Positions 28,479 through 41,559 of a stretch of 64,000 bases of DNA are shown here, piece by piece. Below the pieces are notes generated by a model. That model saw only the letters and a list, made by a program, of their open reading frames with translations, searched no databases and was not told the origin of the DNA. How positions within the stretch are numbered: position 1 is the first letter of the stretch; each line of letters starts with the position of its first letter. A program made the position numbers and the translations under genes. Origin of the DNA: Prostheceraeus crozeri (taxonomy: Eukaryota; Platyhelminthes; Polycladida; Euryleptidae). Location: NCBI GenBank assembly GCA_907163375.1, contig CAJQUW010001728.1, forward strand, positions 1 through 64,000. Direction: 5' to 3'.

Positions 28479-28642
28479 CCACCACGACACTTTGTCGTTC
28501 CAGAGGGGGGGACGTCAGCGAACCTTTCGGACCAACTTGGCCGGCACACCACGACAGACCTCTGTCGTTCCAGAGGGTGGAGTCAGACTCGAAGCACCAC
28601 GGCGGCCGACCACAACCTCTGTCGTTCCAGAGGGGGGGGGGG
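28479..28642 (+). repeat. Three tandem units near the right Polinton end
   Basis: TGTCGTTCCAGAGG recurs at 28,493, 28,563 and 28,620 (steps 70 and 57 bp), each preceded by an ACCACGACA- or ACCACAAC-like block and followed in two units by a run of G. The first unit also holds GGACGTCAGCGAAC from the terminal repeat. AT-rich DNA begins soon after, so this is probably the outermost part of the element. Confidence 0.75.
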
Positions 28643-28690
28643 CGCGCCGGTCGAGTGTACTAATGCAGGAGAAACCAAACCAAGATTGGT

Positions 28691-28926
28691 GCTGTCTGTC
28701 GTTCTTTCGAAGACAAAAATTTTCGTATAATTAGAACTCAGTAAACAAATTCTCCATTGTCAAAAATTATGATTTAGTGGATAGGAGGATGACCTTTAAT
28801 GGTAGGAAAAACTAAATCATGTGGTCAAATGCGATGCATTTCCGACATGCATTGGGCCCACGCAGAATGAATGCAAAGATATTGTCGACAATATTAACAC
28901 AAATCACGAAACATAGCTAAGTATTT
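28691..28926. other. AT-rich DNA right of the Polinton, nothing recognised
   Basis: Composition changes sharply from G-rich terminal repeats. No frame, repeat or motif that I can support. Confidence 0.5.
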
Positions 28927-29813
28927 AAATCAATTATTCCATCAATCGAATAGTAACAACAATTCATTAACTGCAACGAGTTTTGAAGTGCATAGGAAAT
29001 TACCGGTAGGATATTGTGCATCTGAAGTTGTCTCAAAGTCGCGGCACAGCCGGGAACTAAGTTGAGACATGAACAACCAATGGAAAGCCTAGAATTGGAA
29101 ATGCGACTGATTCTAACCCAATCATGCAGTCGTTGATTGATGGGTCATGAAATCCTGATTGATGGGTCATCTGAAATAGTGCGCAGAAAAAGTGTGGTTT
29201 AGTGAACCACGCTTTGAGTATGAATTTTAATTCACTCAAAATTATAGACAGTGCATGGAATTACAGAGAGAGGATAATGAAGGAAGCCTTATGTTCGTGT
29301 AAGGGGAGCGGCAATGGAGTGAAGTTCTCGATTGGACAGTCGTGGGGTTCAAGTTCTTTCTGACTTGTTAATTCTATCTCTTATTTTCTACGCTTATGCC
29401 TTCTGTGAAGTATTTTGCTTTTGATGCTTTATGGTTGTTATCAATTTTATAGTATCATGTGTTAGGACTTCATCATAGAAATAGATAACAATAGAATCTC
29501 TTGAGCGGAAATGTAGCTTCGTCCAATACACAACAATACACAATAACGGCACAAAAATCAAATGCATTTTCACTTGGAAACACTTGTCAACGACTGCATG
29601 ATTGGGTTAGAATCAGTCGCATGTCCAATTCTAGGCTTTCCATTGGTTATTCATGTCTCAACTTAGTTCCCGGCTGTGCCGCGACTTTCAGACAATTTCC
29701 ATTCTGGTCAGCTTCAGATAAATAATCTATTTCTGTGATTTCTATGCACTTCATAACTCTTTGCAATCAATGAATTGTTGTTACTATTCGATTGATAGAA
29801 TAATTGATTTGTA
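28927..29813. repeat. Inverted repeat, arms about 215 bp, 450-bp spacer
   Basis: Arm 28,927-29,140 is the reverse complement of 29,593-29,813 with scattered differences; shared blocks include AAGTCGCGGCACAGCCGGGA and CTAACCCAATCATGCAGTCG. Short frames on both arms are mirror images. The right arm is followed directly by a GIY-YIG-type retroelement fragment (29,815), so the arms are probably the inverted terminal repeats of a Penelope-like element. Confidence 0.85.
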
Positions 29814-29814
29814 G

Positions 29815-30520
29815 GAGGCATTCTCCTTGGTGAGATTAGACGAGCTGATTTCAATTCCACAACACAAGAAAGCAAAGTTTATTTGCTTGATTTAATAAAA
29901 GAAAAAACCATAAGAAACGGATATCCTGAACGTTTTGTTGATTCCTCTTTCAGACTACATGTTCATAATCGAAGAAAGTATGATCCCCTCTACAAACCTC
30001 AAGATGCGAATATAACTTACATCAAGTGCGTATACGTTGATAAAGTCACCAAAAGCCATCTACACTTTGTTCTTAAAAAGATTGAGCGTTGACGATTTGG
30101 AAAAGCTATGGTTTCACGGTGGACAGTCTTTGAAACGAATTTTACATCCACCTAAAGAGAAACTCCAATGTGATGTTGACTGCAAATTCTGTCCTTTGAG
30201 TAGGAAACGCAATCTCTGCGATTCAAAATATGTTATTTGTCAACTTAATTGCAATTAGTGTGATGACATGTACATTGGGGAACTAAGCGCCTCATCAAGT
30301 CTCGTCTTAACGAGCATTTGTTTTTTCAATTCCAATGATTCTGCTGTCTGTGATTAATTCATCACCAATCATCAAGGTACTCAGACTACAGTCAAATGGA
30401 AAATCGTTCATTCGGCATAAAGAACTACCAAAAGAGTTCCATACTCGAGTCGTTATGTACATGAACAGCATAGACTCTTCAAAAATGTGTATAATTGAAA
30501 AGGTGTGCAACTTAGCATTA
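29815..30520 (+). mobile_element. Decayed Penelope-like fragment, C-terminal GIY-YIG region
   Basis: Translations in the three forward frames show pieces typical of the end of Penelope-like proteins: RNGYPERFVDSSFRLHV, a Cys group CDVDCKFCPLSRKRNLC, then KYVICQLNCN and DDMYIGEL, the start of a GIY-YIG nuclease fold. The reading frame is interrupted several times. No reverse transcriptase part is seen, so the copy is truncated. Confidence 0.65.
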
Positions 30521-30620
30521 TGTAATTATTTTTTTCTTGAATCTTTACCTTTCTATTTTTCTAGCAGTATGATTGCTTTGCATTTTTGTCCTTTAACTCA
30601 CGATATTTGTCTTTAATGAT

Positions 30621-31862
30621 TTATTGATTATTAGTGTAAATTCTGTTTTTGATCTTCTTTTCTTACTTATCACTTTATGTGCATGATTAAGGCGAGGAGG
30701 TTATCAGAATATCAGCTTTCAGCTAGTGATCAGATTGTGCATTTTATTATATCAATGTTATGTCCGTTCCGTTCAATATTTTTGATATCTGCAATCAATT
30801 TACATGTATATGTATACCTATGATTGAGTTTGGAAATTCAGCTATCATTTTGTTAAATTATAACGTGGACCTATTAACTGCTCATTATATTGGCAAACAA
30901 GTCATTACACGCATTACTGTTTAGTCATTTCCATCGTACGAAGTATGTTGTCAATGCACAAATAATTGTATTGTAATTGGGAACTCTTGCTTATCCGGAG
31001 TACCTTGGCCTGTCATTCATGCATTTTATATGAAAGTTGAATAATGAACAACGATGTAGGTCTGCCGAATGATGTCTGACGATTTAAGTCATAACCAACC
31101 GGTACAGAAGTGTCTTCTCAGCCTCGACTAACAAGTTCTGAATACGGCAGCCGCCGGTCAGGCATCGGACGACTGTTTCTGACTTCCGGCCTGGCCACCG
31201 GTTCTGATAACGCTTACCAGCAAAAAAAGACCGGTTCCGAGGGATAGAACTTCAGTCTAAGATAGAATCAAATGCATCAACGAATATATATAAATGATGT
31301 TAGTGGAAAGAGATGAAGTTCGGGCAAATAATGGGACTCCAGGTGTTCTCCACATTCCAGCGTACAAATAAAGAAGAAAAGTGAAATCTCATGAAATTGC
31401 TTTGCGGTGCAAAGGAATTCATATATAGTACTACGTGTGGACAAGTTCCATGAAACATTTATTTGTTTTTAAAAGAAATTGTTGCATTGTATAAATTATT
31501 TTCCTTGTAAGGTGCTCAATTGATTATACATTTTATTTGTAAAGAAATATAATGGAAAATTTATTTTTCTTTTTTTCAAAAGCATCCTTTCATTAATATT
31601 CACCAAAATGGTGAAAGCAATGCGTTTGAGTGCTTCATATTACGATTCTTCTAGTGTTTGTTGCACCGCCGAAGTTGTAATGAATTAGAGATTTAAGTAA
31701 GTAAAGTGTATATTTTCATTCACATTGAAAATCACGAGTAGGTCATCTACAATTAATCAATCATATGCACGTACATGTAAGTGCTGAATTCAGGTAGCAG
31801 CAAACGTAGAAATATGCCGGCGCAAATGATGAAATGAAGGTAATACTAAATCGCACAATGAT
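30621..31862. other. Intergenic or intronic DNA, no gene seen
   Basis: AT-rich, with a GC-rich patch at about 31,095-31,240 containing several CCGG-centred blocks (ACCGGTACAGAA, CACCGGTTCTGA, GACCGGTTCCGA) that could form hairpins. No other feature supported. Remaining 3-prime exons of the guanylyl cyclase must lie left of 33,839 or beyond, but I could not identify them. Confidence 0.4.
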
Positions 31863-32610
31863 TTATGCTGATGTAGAGAAAATGCTGTATAAGATACTAT
31901 CTATTCGAAAAAGGTCACGTTTGCCAAAATTGTCGCTATTGGAAATAAGAGGTTCTCCTCCGAGTTCTACGAGTTTGCGGTTGAATAAATCTTCCCGATC
32001 GAGAGGATTTCTGAGGACACATTTGGTGTAGTGCATGAAGCGGAAAACAAGGAATGCTCTCCAAAAGTCGAATAGTATTTCTTTCACGCCGACCCTTGAC
32101 GGGATAAGGATCACAATTGCAGTGATACCCGCAGGTGAGTATGTGCGCTCTTCGTTGAATTCTATCTAGAACATCCTCATTTTGTGCTGATAATCCAATC
32201 ATCAATGGAGAGCAATACTCTATGACCGACAGCATCAGACCATTACATATGCGAATAAGGCACGGACGATCAAGAAATTTGTTTAGCACTCTAAGAGAAT
32301 ATAATCGACGAGATGCACAAAGGTTGATAAGATCTGCCTGCTCAATTTCAGGTAATTCGTGAAATAAACCCCAAGTATCTTCACTTCAGTTACCAAGGAC
32401 ATGCCCGGTAAGTTAGGAGCCACAATAGTAGTAATTTTGGGGATCCACAAATTGTTTGCACTTGTCAATATTGAGACGTAACCCACCGGTGATGACCACT
32501 GCAACATATTCTTATGCTCATTGAAGCAATAAAGAACAGATGAGTCTGTGACTGGAATAACAAAAGTACAGTCATCTACATATCCGATGACACATAGAGA
32601 TTGCCAAAAC
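31863..32610 (-). mobile_element. Decayed LINE, reverse transcriptase 3-prime part
   Basis: Reading leftward: GYVDDCTFVIPVTDSS (catalytic box with VDD in place of the usual ADD, about 32,590-32,540), then in another frame GGLRLNIDKCKQFVDP, then VKILGVYFTN (about 32,365), then SVIEYCSPLMI and DRIQRRAHILTCG (32,250-32,130), the usual end of non-LTR reverse transcriptases, then a terminal KEILFDFWRAFLVFRFMHY segment. At least two frameshifts divide these parts, and the 5-prime half is absent. Confidence 0.75.
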
Positions 32611-33838
32611 TAGTGATTGTCCTGATACTATTTTGCTCGACCTATTTTGAAAATGGGAACTTAAATCCCCTGAGCTGCAATGAATTGTCAGAAATTATTC
32701 TGCAACCGTGATTCTATAACTGTAGTTTGATTAGTCGCTCAACTTATATGTAGCAGCATAACTTCTTCTATATTAACAAGAGAATGAAGTGAACGCATCT
32801 TCTTCATGCGGTAGCAGCGGTTTTGAACCGTACTTAAGTGTGATAGCCTCACATGTCAGTTGTATAACAGTATCTGAGGTTGAAGAAGCAATTTTATGAT
32901 TGAAGATTCAAGCTTATATAGAATGAAATAAGCAACATTCCATTTCAGATTTCCCAATTCTAAGTTTCATTTTTTTCCATGATAAGACTTTCGAATCTAG
33001 CAACCGATATTATACAGACAAAATACTTTAAGAGTGCAGAAACGCCAATACGATTTACGAAAATCGCAAATCGCACAAAAATGAACTTCAAGAGAAGCTA
33101 TTGATGCAAAACTTTCGGAATAGCACTGCACTACATGAAATGATGAGGGTTAGAAGAACGAAGGAAATTAAATGAAAATGCAACGATATTGTAGTACACG
33201 AAAAATTTCATTTTCAAAAAAGCAAAGCAAAAGAAATTCTTTTTTCTCAGTTCTTAATAAGAATCGAATTTATGCATTTTATTCAAAGTAATCGTTTAGC
33301 TTACGTAGGAGAAAGCGGGAATTAGTCACTTAAAATTTCAATTATAATAATGGCAGATTGTACGAACATAATCTACCAACAACTGCATTATGATCATCGG
33401 GTATACCAAATTCAAATAATTAGTAGTTAGAAAAGGTGAAATTGAAACAAATGAACATCATGCCTACAAAAGGCTGTTTGCTCTTCTTCAAACTTGAATT
33501 CAAAGAATGAAAAGACCTGAGAATTTTCTGATATTTAACATCATTTCTTTTGCTGTCATTCAGTCTATTTATCAGTCGTTAATTGCTTATGCAGCAGTCA
33601 TGAACCATTATGGCTAAATGCTAAAAAGAATTGAACATATCATGTTTTCATCACGTTTTTAGAGAAAATGGTAAATAATTATGCAATGCAGATATTTGAA
33701 AATCGCATAAAACACAAAAATTGTCTGTTTTCACTTTTTATCACGATAAAAAATATTTTCATCTTGAATTAAAATATAATTAACGAAACATCCGTGAATA
33801 TGCACATTAAGGAATACGAGTCGTGAATAGGGACTTAC
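32611..33838. other. Host DNA between LINE and cyclase exon, nothing recognised
   Basis: AT-rich sequence downstream of the cyclase exon on its coding strand, presumably intron. No frame or repeat that I can support. Confidence 0.4.
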
Positions 33839-34144
33839 CATTTCGTTTAGGCAATCCACTAACCACCATGTAGGCATCTCCAATTGTCTCCACTTTATAC
33901 ACATCATAAGCAGAGATAATATTGTCGAAAGTAGTATAGACATCATTTAAAAGTTGAACAACTTCGAATGGAGTGCTACCAGCCGAGAGCTCCGTAAATC
34001 CGACGATGTCGGAGAAGTAGATTGTCACGCAGTCAAATGCCTCAGCTTCAACCTGTTTGCCTCTTTTTAATTGCTCAGCAACAGGAACTGGTAGCATTTG
34101 ATATAGCAATTCTTCAGTTCGCTTTTTCTCTTCTTGAAGTTGAC
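33839..34144 (-). CDS. Receptor guanylyl cyclase, exon with linker and start of the cyclase domain
   Basis: A host exon with clean borders: TTTTCAG before 34,144 and GTAAGT after 33,839. It begins two bases into a codon and encodes [17 protein letters not shown] (dimerising linker helix), then [18 protein letters not shown] with the metal-binding Asp, and [20 protein letters not shown]. This is the first half of the catalytic domain of membrane guanylyl cyclases, which make cGMP from GTP. The acceptor phase agrees with the donor at 59,692. The second half of the domain must be in exons further left that I could not find. Confidence 0.95.
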
Positions 34145-36637
34145 CTGAAAATGTTCGAGTTGTCGTGACATTCGAGATAAAAAGTTAATCGATCGAGTTG
34201 AGACGTAATTATATCTCTGTAAACTTGAACTGAGACGGATTTCTGAGACACATTTGTTAATTCATTCATCCAAATATTTCATATTACTGTCGATGTGAGA
34301 AATTATCATTCTCGTGAAATGCTGAATGTCTGACTTTTATCGCATTACTTGCAGTTTTCAGACTGTCAACCAATCGATAATTTAATGTCTCGTTTCGTCA
34401 ATGAATAGTTATTTGAATAGAAATAATTTCCTTGATTTTGATAAGTGATATTTTTAATGAAAATATTTAGTTGAACAGTTTAGTTTGGCATAGAGATAGA
34501 ATAACTGGAAGTAAACCGGAATGTTTCAATGTCAAGTTGTAATTATCAATTAAACAATTAGTATATTCTGAATCAATTATATTATCAGTCGTAAAGTGAT
34601 ATTAGAAATAAAAAAGTCACTCACTGAAATAATAGAAAATATCATTCAAGCTCATATAAGAGATGCGAGTATGAATAATAATCAATAACTTTTAGAAGTA
34701 TGGTTCAGAATGAGTGAAACGTAGTGTTTCATCTAAATTGATACGTTGCAAATTGGCGTCAAATAAACAGATTCAGTTCAATTAATCAACATAGGACATA
34801 CAAGTTTTGGTATTTTATAATTGATTAATGAAACAGTCAGTCCTGCAGCTGTTCATTCACTTACCAGACTTGCAAGTATGCTTGAGAACAAAAAAGGCTG
34901 GTCCTGAAAATTGACTTATATTTGCTTGTTGATGAGAAAGTCAATAAGTCATGACTTGATTACGGAGAAACATCTTTCTGTGAATCTACGGTAGGGAGCC
35001 AAGGTGGTTTCCCATACATCACCTATTTTGGAGCACTTCTAGACGGATGAACTGACATTCAAAAGTTCACTTTAATGATCGCATTGTCTGAGTCATGCAC
35101 GTCGTCGTTTCAATAAAATCTCCTAAACTGACAAAAAAGAAGCGACTAATACAGACATTGAAGAAAAATAGTGATTATACCTGTTAAGCAGACGATCCAG
35201 ATATCAAGCAGTATGCAACTAGGTCGAACATACAAAAGTGTTGACGTAGAATACATGTAGGATAGAATAGATATATTTTCAATTCTCGATTAAAACACAA
35301 GACAATGTCCGTTGCAAGACATGTGTGGGCTAATAAATGCAAAAGATGCCAAAAATGGCTGTATTACAAGTTCTAATGAATGACTGAAAAATTACAATAG
35401 TTTACATAAAATAGTCTGACAGTCCTTTCGTATTTAAAGTTCACGGTTCACATTGCAACCTATAAAGTAGCGCTACAATTAGACGACAAAAAGTCAAAAT
35501 AAAATGAGAAAATTGCAGTCGTATTTTGATCATAAAAGTAAATCTTCATTAAAATATAGTGAGTGCAATCTTTTAAAATAAAATGGATTATTCGTCTCTA
35601 CAACATTTTTTAAAATACATTTATATCAACACAAAGTGATTCATTAATGACGTGTAGATAAAGTAAGAATTTTGTCTTCTATTTGTTCTGGCATAAACAA
35701 CACGTGAATCTATGGTAATCTATGGTCGTCTATGGCAAAGCTATATATCGATGCTTACTCGAAGATGTCTTAATGCAGAGGACATTTACTAGTGAGATTT
35801 GTTTGTCATTGTTTGTTGTTCATGCTGCACATTTCTTAGCACTGCTCTACAAGATGTATATTTCCTGCGTTATATTATTGACATGTAGATCCATCATGTG
35901 AAAAGGAATTTGTTAAATTAAAAATGGCTTTGTATTTTTGACTGATTAGTCTTCGAGGACGAAATAGAATTGATTTTTTAGTGAATCTTTACTCTTAACA
36001 GTCGGGCGAAATAGGCTTTGTTGAATCGGACGCGAGCGAAATGGAATTTATTGTTTATTTAAATGAATAAGAAACCTATGATAAATTCACCTCACGACAC
36101 CGGTAGATATCTGTGGTTAAATGACCATGGAGAATGATCAAGATTGATTTATGGAATCACACTTTTAAAAACATCTCAAATATCATTATTGAAAACCAAT
36201 GCGCTTCATCGAAAGTTATGCAATTGACAAAGCTTTAAAAAGGTAAAAAAATTTAAACATCTGAAAATTGTGGACTGTAGAACAGACCTTCCATTCTGAC
36301 ATAAATAGCGATTTTTGGGGGACATGTTGAAGGTGCGACCGAAGTAGAAGTTATTAAGCCAGGTCACCTGGTTTGGTTTCAACGCTATTTGCCTAGGTTC
36401 GACCCCTCGGTTTTGCAATCAAACTAATGATCAATTTTCACAATTTGTTTCAGCGACTACCTTTTTTGGGCTAGTTTGAGAGGTGCAATTGTTGCATAAG
36501 TTTCAACATCACTGGAAAAGCAGACGTTTGAAAAAGGTATTCTGAAGTTTCATATCTTTCAGCGCTTGTAAGGTAATATTTTATGAGATGGTTATGATGT
36601 AGAGGAAATGACTGAACTATGGACTCATGGTAAATAT

Positions 36638-37687
36638 TAGTGCCCGGCCATTCGAAAAAAATCAGTATTCGAATATTCGAATATCTGGTATATTTTACTT
36701 GTCGATTTAAATCAACTTCAGAATAAACACAATATCGAAGAAAGCATTTCAATTCTTAATGACTCTTTTAAAGTTTGAAAAAGCTAAATTTAGTAAGCCT
36801 AAAAGAAGCACATGTAGTACATAAGCTCGCTCGTTCTTTATAGTCATCTAATATCTGTGAACACTACTAGTATACTCGCATAATTTCAGCACGACCTGGC
36901 TGCTAGATTGTTCTTCGATTATCATAAAACTATCTTCTATCTAAATATCAAATTCAATTTAAGATATTTCCAACACGAATAATAACACCCTGGAAATTTC
37001 AAAATTTTCTTGGTTGTCAGGCAACATTAAAATTCTGGAATCATAGAAAATGTAATAATATTTTTATTGTGCTTTCAAAATTGAACTGGCAATAAAATCC
37101 AAACTCTATCCAATGAATATCCAGAATAAAAACATGCATATCAAATTAGTCGTCAATTCACAGGGTTTTAAGTTTTTTAAGGACATGCAGGATCCTCACA
37201 ATCTGCGGTTTAAGAGCGTTCCTGCGATGAGAAACTATCAAACCGGTCGTTGAAAATGCTCTTTCCAATGTAACACTGGCCAAGTTTGATTACGTTTTTA
37301 CAGCAGAGTGGTTTACTACATAATGATAGAGCATATTAAAGTGCGCATCACATGCAGCTTTATGTAATTGAATTTTAAAAATTAGAAACAAAATTAAAAT
37401 GCTGAAGTTAATATAATAGTGCGGGCAGATCTAATGAAGATCCGTTAATTGATTCCAAAATTCGATTTGTATTTACTAAAGAATTATTGATATACGATTT
37501 AAAAATCTAAATTGATATATTTGGGTTATATTTCATTCAAAGTAAAATATTCAGTTGCTCGGGCAATCTTCATGAATAATATGTGGTAATACTCGTAGAT
37601 ACATTTATCTCGAATATTTGAATATCAAAATCATCATTCGAATATTCGAAAATGAGGTTTAACGACCGAATATTCGGGCAGAGCACA
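36638..37687. mobile_element. hAT DNA transposon remnant, 1,050 bp
   Basis: Flanked by a perfect 8-bp duplication GTAAATAT (36,630-36,637 and 37,688-37,695), the hAT target length. Ends read TAGTGCCCGGCC and GGGCAGAGCACA, imperfect inverted repeats, with subterminal copies of ATTCGAATATTCGAA on both sides. A decayed transposase end lies inside (37,158-37,280, minus). Confidence 0.9.
37158..37280 (-). pseudogene. hAT transposase C-terminal dimerisation domain remnant
   Basis: Minus-strand translation ASVTLERAFSTTGLIVSHRR followed by NALKPQIVRILHVLKKL and a stop. This matches the hATC pattern (ER.FS..G.iv..RR..L.P..v..l). No other transposase part is readable; the element is non-autonomous now. 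Confidence 0.8.
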
Positions 37688-40340
37688 GTAAATATAGTGG
37701 ATAAGTATATGCACCATATGCTCATATTACTCGAGTGATAATAATAACAATATCTTCAAAATTCACATTGAACATAAAATACATTTTCGCGCATGTGTGG
37801 CTTGAATAGAAGCCTTTGAGAACTTTCATGCAAATTGCTTCTCTTCAATTCACTTTTGAATGTTGAATAGTGCAAAGAATCATTGAATTTCATTTAGACA
37901 GCTATTTTGAAATATAGCAAAATTATTCAATTGAATTCTAAAATGCTAACCATGGTATCAAAGTAAATTCAAAATACAAAACAAGTGTTACTGCGAATGA
38001 TATTATATATTATAAAAATGGCGCCTTATATGAGCAGTTACCATGAGAAACATCGAAAGTGAGTATTTTTAAACGCTAGTTACAGCAACAAGTCCGAAAT
38101 GCAAAATATGTTACCATCAGAAAAAGACATTCACAAATTGAATACATTCCACTGTCTCATGGAATTTGACGTTTTGAAGATCTTAGGGTAACGAAAGGTC
38201 CCTAATACTTAACTGATAAGAAATAAATAGCTTGTCCGCACAATCACAGGCCTATGATTATCCATCTATTACTGCATTACGGACGTTTGATTTCTAAAAA
38301 TATATTTGCTATGAAGTGATTCTGCATGTTTGATAAACAAGTGTGAATTGCACGAATGCAATTGATATGCTTTCAATTCAAGCAATCTTTGGCAGGTCCT
38401 TGAGCTTAACGAAAGTATGATCTAACTTCAGACCTGAAACAGACATTAAGCGCCAATATTGGATATTGAATCAATGAGGGAGCAACTCACCATGTAAGAG
38501 GACACCAATTTCATCCTATTATCCTATTTGTAATCCATAAAGCCACCAACATATGTCGATTCAACAATAAGTAATTGTTTTGCAATGCCGATATGTATTT
38601 TTGACACATTGTTGGCATTCCTTGCAAATGTTATGATACGTTAAATACCATACAGCTGATAATAATGATGTGAAATGCTAATGATCCCAAGCTTATGAAC
38701 AAAAATATGTGTTGGAAATGTTTTCTGACTTCTCCTGCTTTAAGCGGAAATGTGATTATTATACTAATTCTTGGTATGTCAACTCCTGTCTTTGTGGCGA
38801 CCACAAAATAGGCATTTTGTTTATAACTATGAATATACGGTGTACTTAAAGCAGTGAAAGATGTCGCATTGAATAGTTGTTACATTTTGGAAACATGATA
38901 CTACATTTCTATTCTGCCGGTATGTTTGTAACAAACATTATTCACATTATACTCTATCTAAATAGCAGACCTCTCAGTCACACTCAATCCTTCGAACTCA
39001 TACAATAAAGCGAATGGAATATCCTCATTATTTAAGAATGTTTTGCTTTGAATGTGGTAATTATTAGCCTCAAAAGCGAGTTGACAGCGTTTGAAGTTGA
39101 CTTTGCATGTGAAGGTTGATGTGTACAAGAAAATAGAAGGGAAGCAACATAAAAGCAGGAGAAGTTCAATTTGGTTTTGATAAACTTCCTGGTTGCGGAA
39201 GAATTAATATCTAGTCGAATAATTGAATGTAATTAGGAATGGAATCACACGATTTTAAGAAAACCAAGGATCAATGATTGGTCCTGATTTGTGGTAAAAA
39301 TGGATATTAAAAACATTTAAACCTGGACAAATAAGTCAGATAATGAAATTTTACACGCATTATCTTTTGTTTAGAAATGCAGAGAATTTCTTACTTTTTT
39401 TAAATTGAATATTTGAAGGTCAAAAGAAAGAAACATTAGCAATTAAAAATAATATTGATAATGAAAATACAAAAGAATATGAAGCGTATATGAGTCAAAC
39501 ATACCAGTTTTTGACACAATAGTTTATCACAATAGTCAAGCTTTTGTATACAGTCAAATAAAACTACAGGTAATCCTTGAGAGATGATATCAAGGGTAAA
39601 GTCAAATAGTGCAAAGGATGGTCATTATTCAATCGTATTATTGAGAATTTCATGTAGCTCAAAATAGATCAATCAATATGATGAATTCTGATTTATAGAA
39701 ATAAACAAAATAACCCTTATCATGAGCATTGTCTTGCATTACTGAGTTGCAGACAGCTTTGTACTATTTTTACTCGTAGAATGAACATGTAAAGGTCGAA
39801 ACAAGAGAAATATTAACAAAAATAAAGAAATGTGTTGACATCAAAATCAATTTTAACACTAATACACGGCAATATGCCTACAAAAAGCAATAATGTTCTA
39901 TAGGAAGCGATCAGAATTTTTTTGACAGCAATAAGGAGTTTTTTGACAATGAGATACGGTAACTGAAAAATAGACCGCCACCTCTAGAACGCGACCTCTA
40001 GCAGATCGCCATCCAAAGAGAGGTTTGAAAATTAGAGCGCAATGGCGATCTATTAGAGATTGTAGGTATTTTGTGCTTGTCAGCAGGACACAATTGCACC
40101 GCACGAAGATCAGTAATATGAGATTTAATCCCTAGGCTGCCAAGTCAAAAGTAAAAATAAATGTATACAAAGATAACTCAGCTTTATCAGCATCATCATA
40201 CTAAAGTATTCTATGAGTAATGATCTCTGATTTTCAGAAGGCCCTAGACCGAGATTTCAACAACACACAATGATCTGTATCTCTGAATGGGAGAGCAAAA
40301 AGTTCATTTAGCTATCGCGCTGAAGCATCCTCCTATAGGA

Positions 40341-41183
40341 CAGTGGTTCCCACTTGAGATCCACTTGAGTACCACTTGAGATCTTACACGTTCGTCGGGT
40401 ACCACTTAGTCTTACAGAAATTCTGTAGTCTCATGTTTTCTGTAGTGAGATTTTCCTAACGGGGTGGTGCAGATTATACATGTACAATAATTGGATACGC
40501 GTGCACTTTCAACCGATGCGGAGGATAATTTGATTTCACAAGGCAAACTCAGGCAATTGGAAAATCCATGTTTCGAGAAATCGATCTCTGAAGATCACAT
40601 AGATCTCTGCATGAATGTTGTTTCAAGAAACTGAATGAAATATCTACGTTCAAATACAGGTTGTGCATCGTCTTTTAAGAAACGTAGCCCATATTATTTG
40701 TGAACACTTTTGACTTGCCAAAGTATAATGTAAATTTCTATGCCACAAGCATTTTCAAAATACTTTGTACGTGATTTCGGCTTGCTGAGCTTCAAGCATA
40801 ATCTAAAATGCATAGTTTTGTTCTGTCGACTTCGACCTGTCGATCGCTCAATAGATATAACTGCATCGCTTGTCGAATTGATATCTAAACAACCTACATA
40901 CGTACATGTAACACAAAGTTTGATGCGGCAAGATGAAATCTATGCACAAGACAAATCTTTGTCTTTTTGAGACAATGAAAAGTGATAAATTGCTTCGACC
41001 TTTGTCGTCGATCTAATTTTCTCAAGCTGACCAACACTTTTCCTGATAGATTTGTTCTGTGACATGAATAGATCAAATTATCATCATGATGCATATAGCC
41101 TACTTCGGACAGATACTCGTGTACCATCTGATGAGCCCTCGCGTGTCACTAGTGGTACGCATACCACAGGTTGGGAACCTCTG
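40341..41183. mobile_element. Non-autonomous hAT element, 843 bp
   Basis: Ends CAGTGGTTCCCA and TGGGAACCTCTG are inverted copies of a well-known hAT terminus; GTGGTACGCATACCAC lies inside the right end. Flanking octamers CTATAGGA and CTATACGG match at six of eight bases, a worn target duplication. No transposase is readable. It lies 91 bp left of the piggyBac element. Confidence 0.8.
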
Positions 41184-41559
41184 CTATACGGCATCGCGTC
41201 CGCATAAGGGTTAATGGCTTCCGTCTTCTAATGGCTATCCACTTTATCTATAAAATGGTCAACTCAACCCTTAACCCTTTTGCTGCTAATGACGGAGATC
41301 ACCGTAACATTTTCATTCACTGAATGTCTGGTTTCCTTAATTCATTTTGTGAAGGAGATTTCAATGCTTCCCTACGCGAATAAATTTTCAAATAAAGAGG
41401 GATGAATTTCCAATATATACATACATATATTTAAAAAAACCATCACTTATGGTACAAAGCGAAACACGGTTGGGCACATAGAGCTATATAGCACATATGA
41501 TGTTGATAAGTCGTTCCCGCAGTAAACAACGCTCATCGAAAAAGAAGTTTGTGTAGATC

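Larger units (their letters stand above)
1..28690. mobile_element. Polinton/Maverick element, left end cut by the window
   Basis: The span carries the standard Polinton set: protein-primed family B polymerase, retrovirus-type integrase with chromodomain, A32-type packaging ATPase, adenain-type protease and capsid-like proteins, between inverted terminal repeats (1-362 and about 28,012-28,400). The outer left end is outside the window; the right end is placed near 28,690, where G-rich terminal repeats give way to AT-rich DNA, so it is approximate. Part of it (about 6.5 kb) is present twice; without that the length would be about 22 kb, normal for the family. It is broken, with roughly ten to twenty breaks, yet several genes have full-length open frames, which suggests a fairly recent insertion. 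No target-site duplication can be checked because the left end is missing. Confidence 0.95.

Noticed and set aside
29297-29370. Second tRNA-like stretch with GGGTTCAAGTTCT
   Set aside because: Cloverleaf arms do not pair; left as chance or a worn SINE head.
36330-36420. tRNA-like B box (GGTTCGACCCC)
   Set aside because: No matching A box or cloverleaf could be drawn; perhaps an old SINE trace, not supportable.
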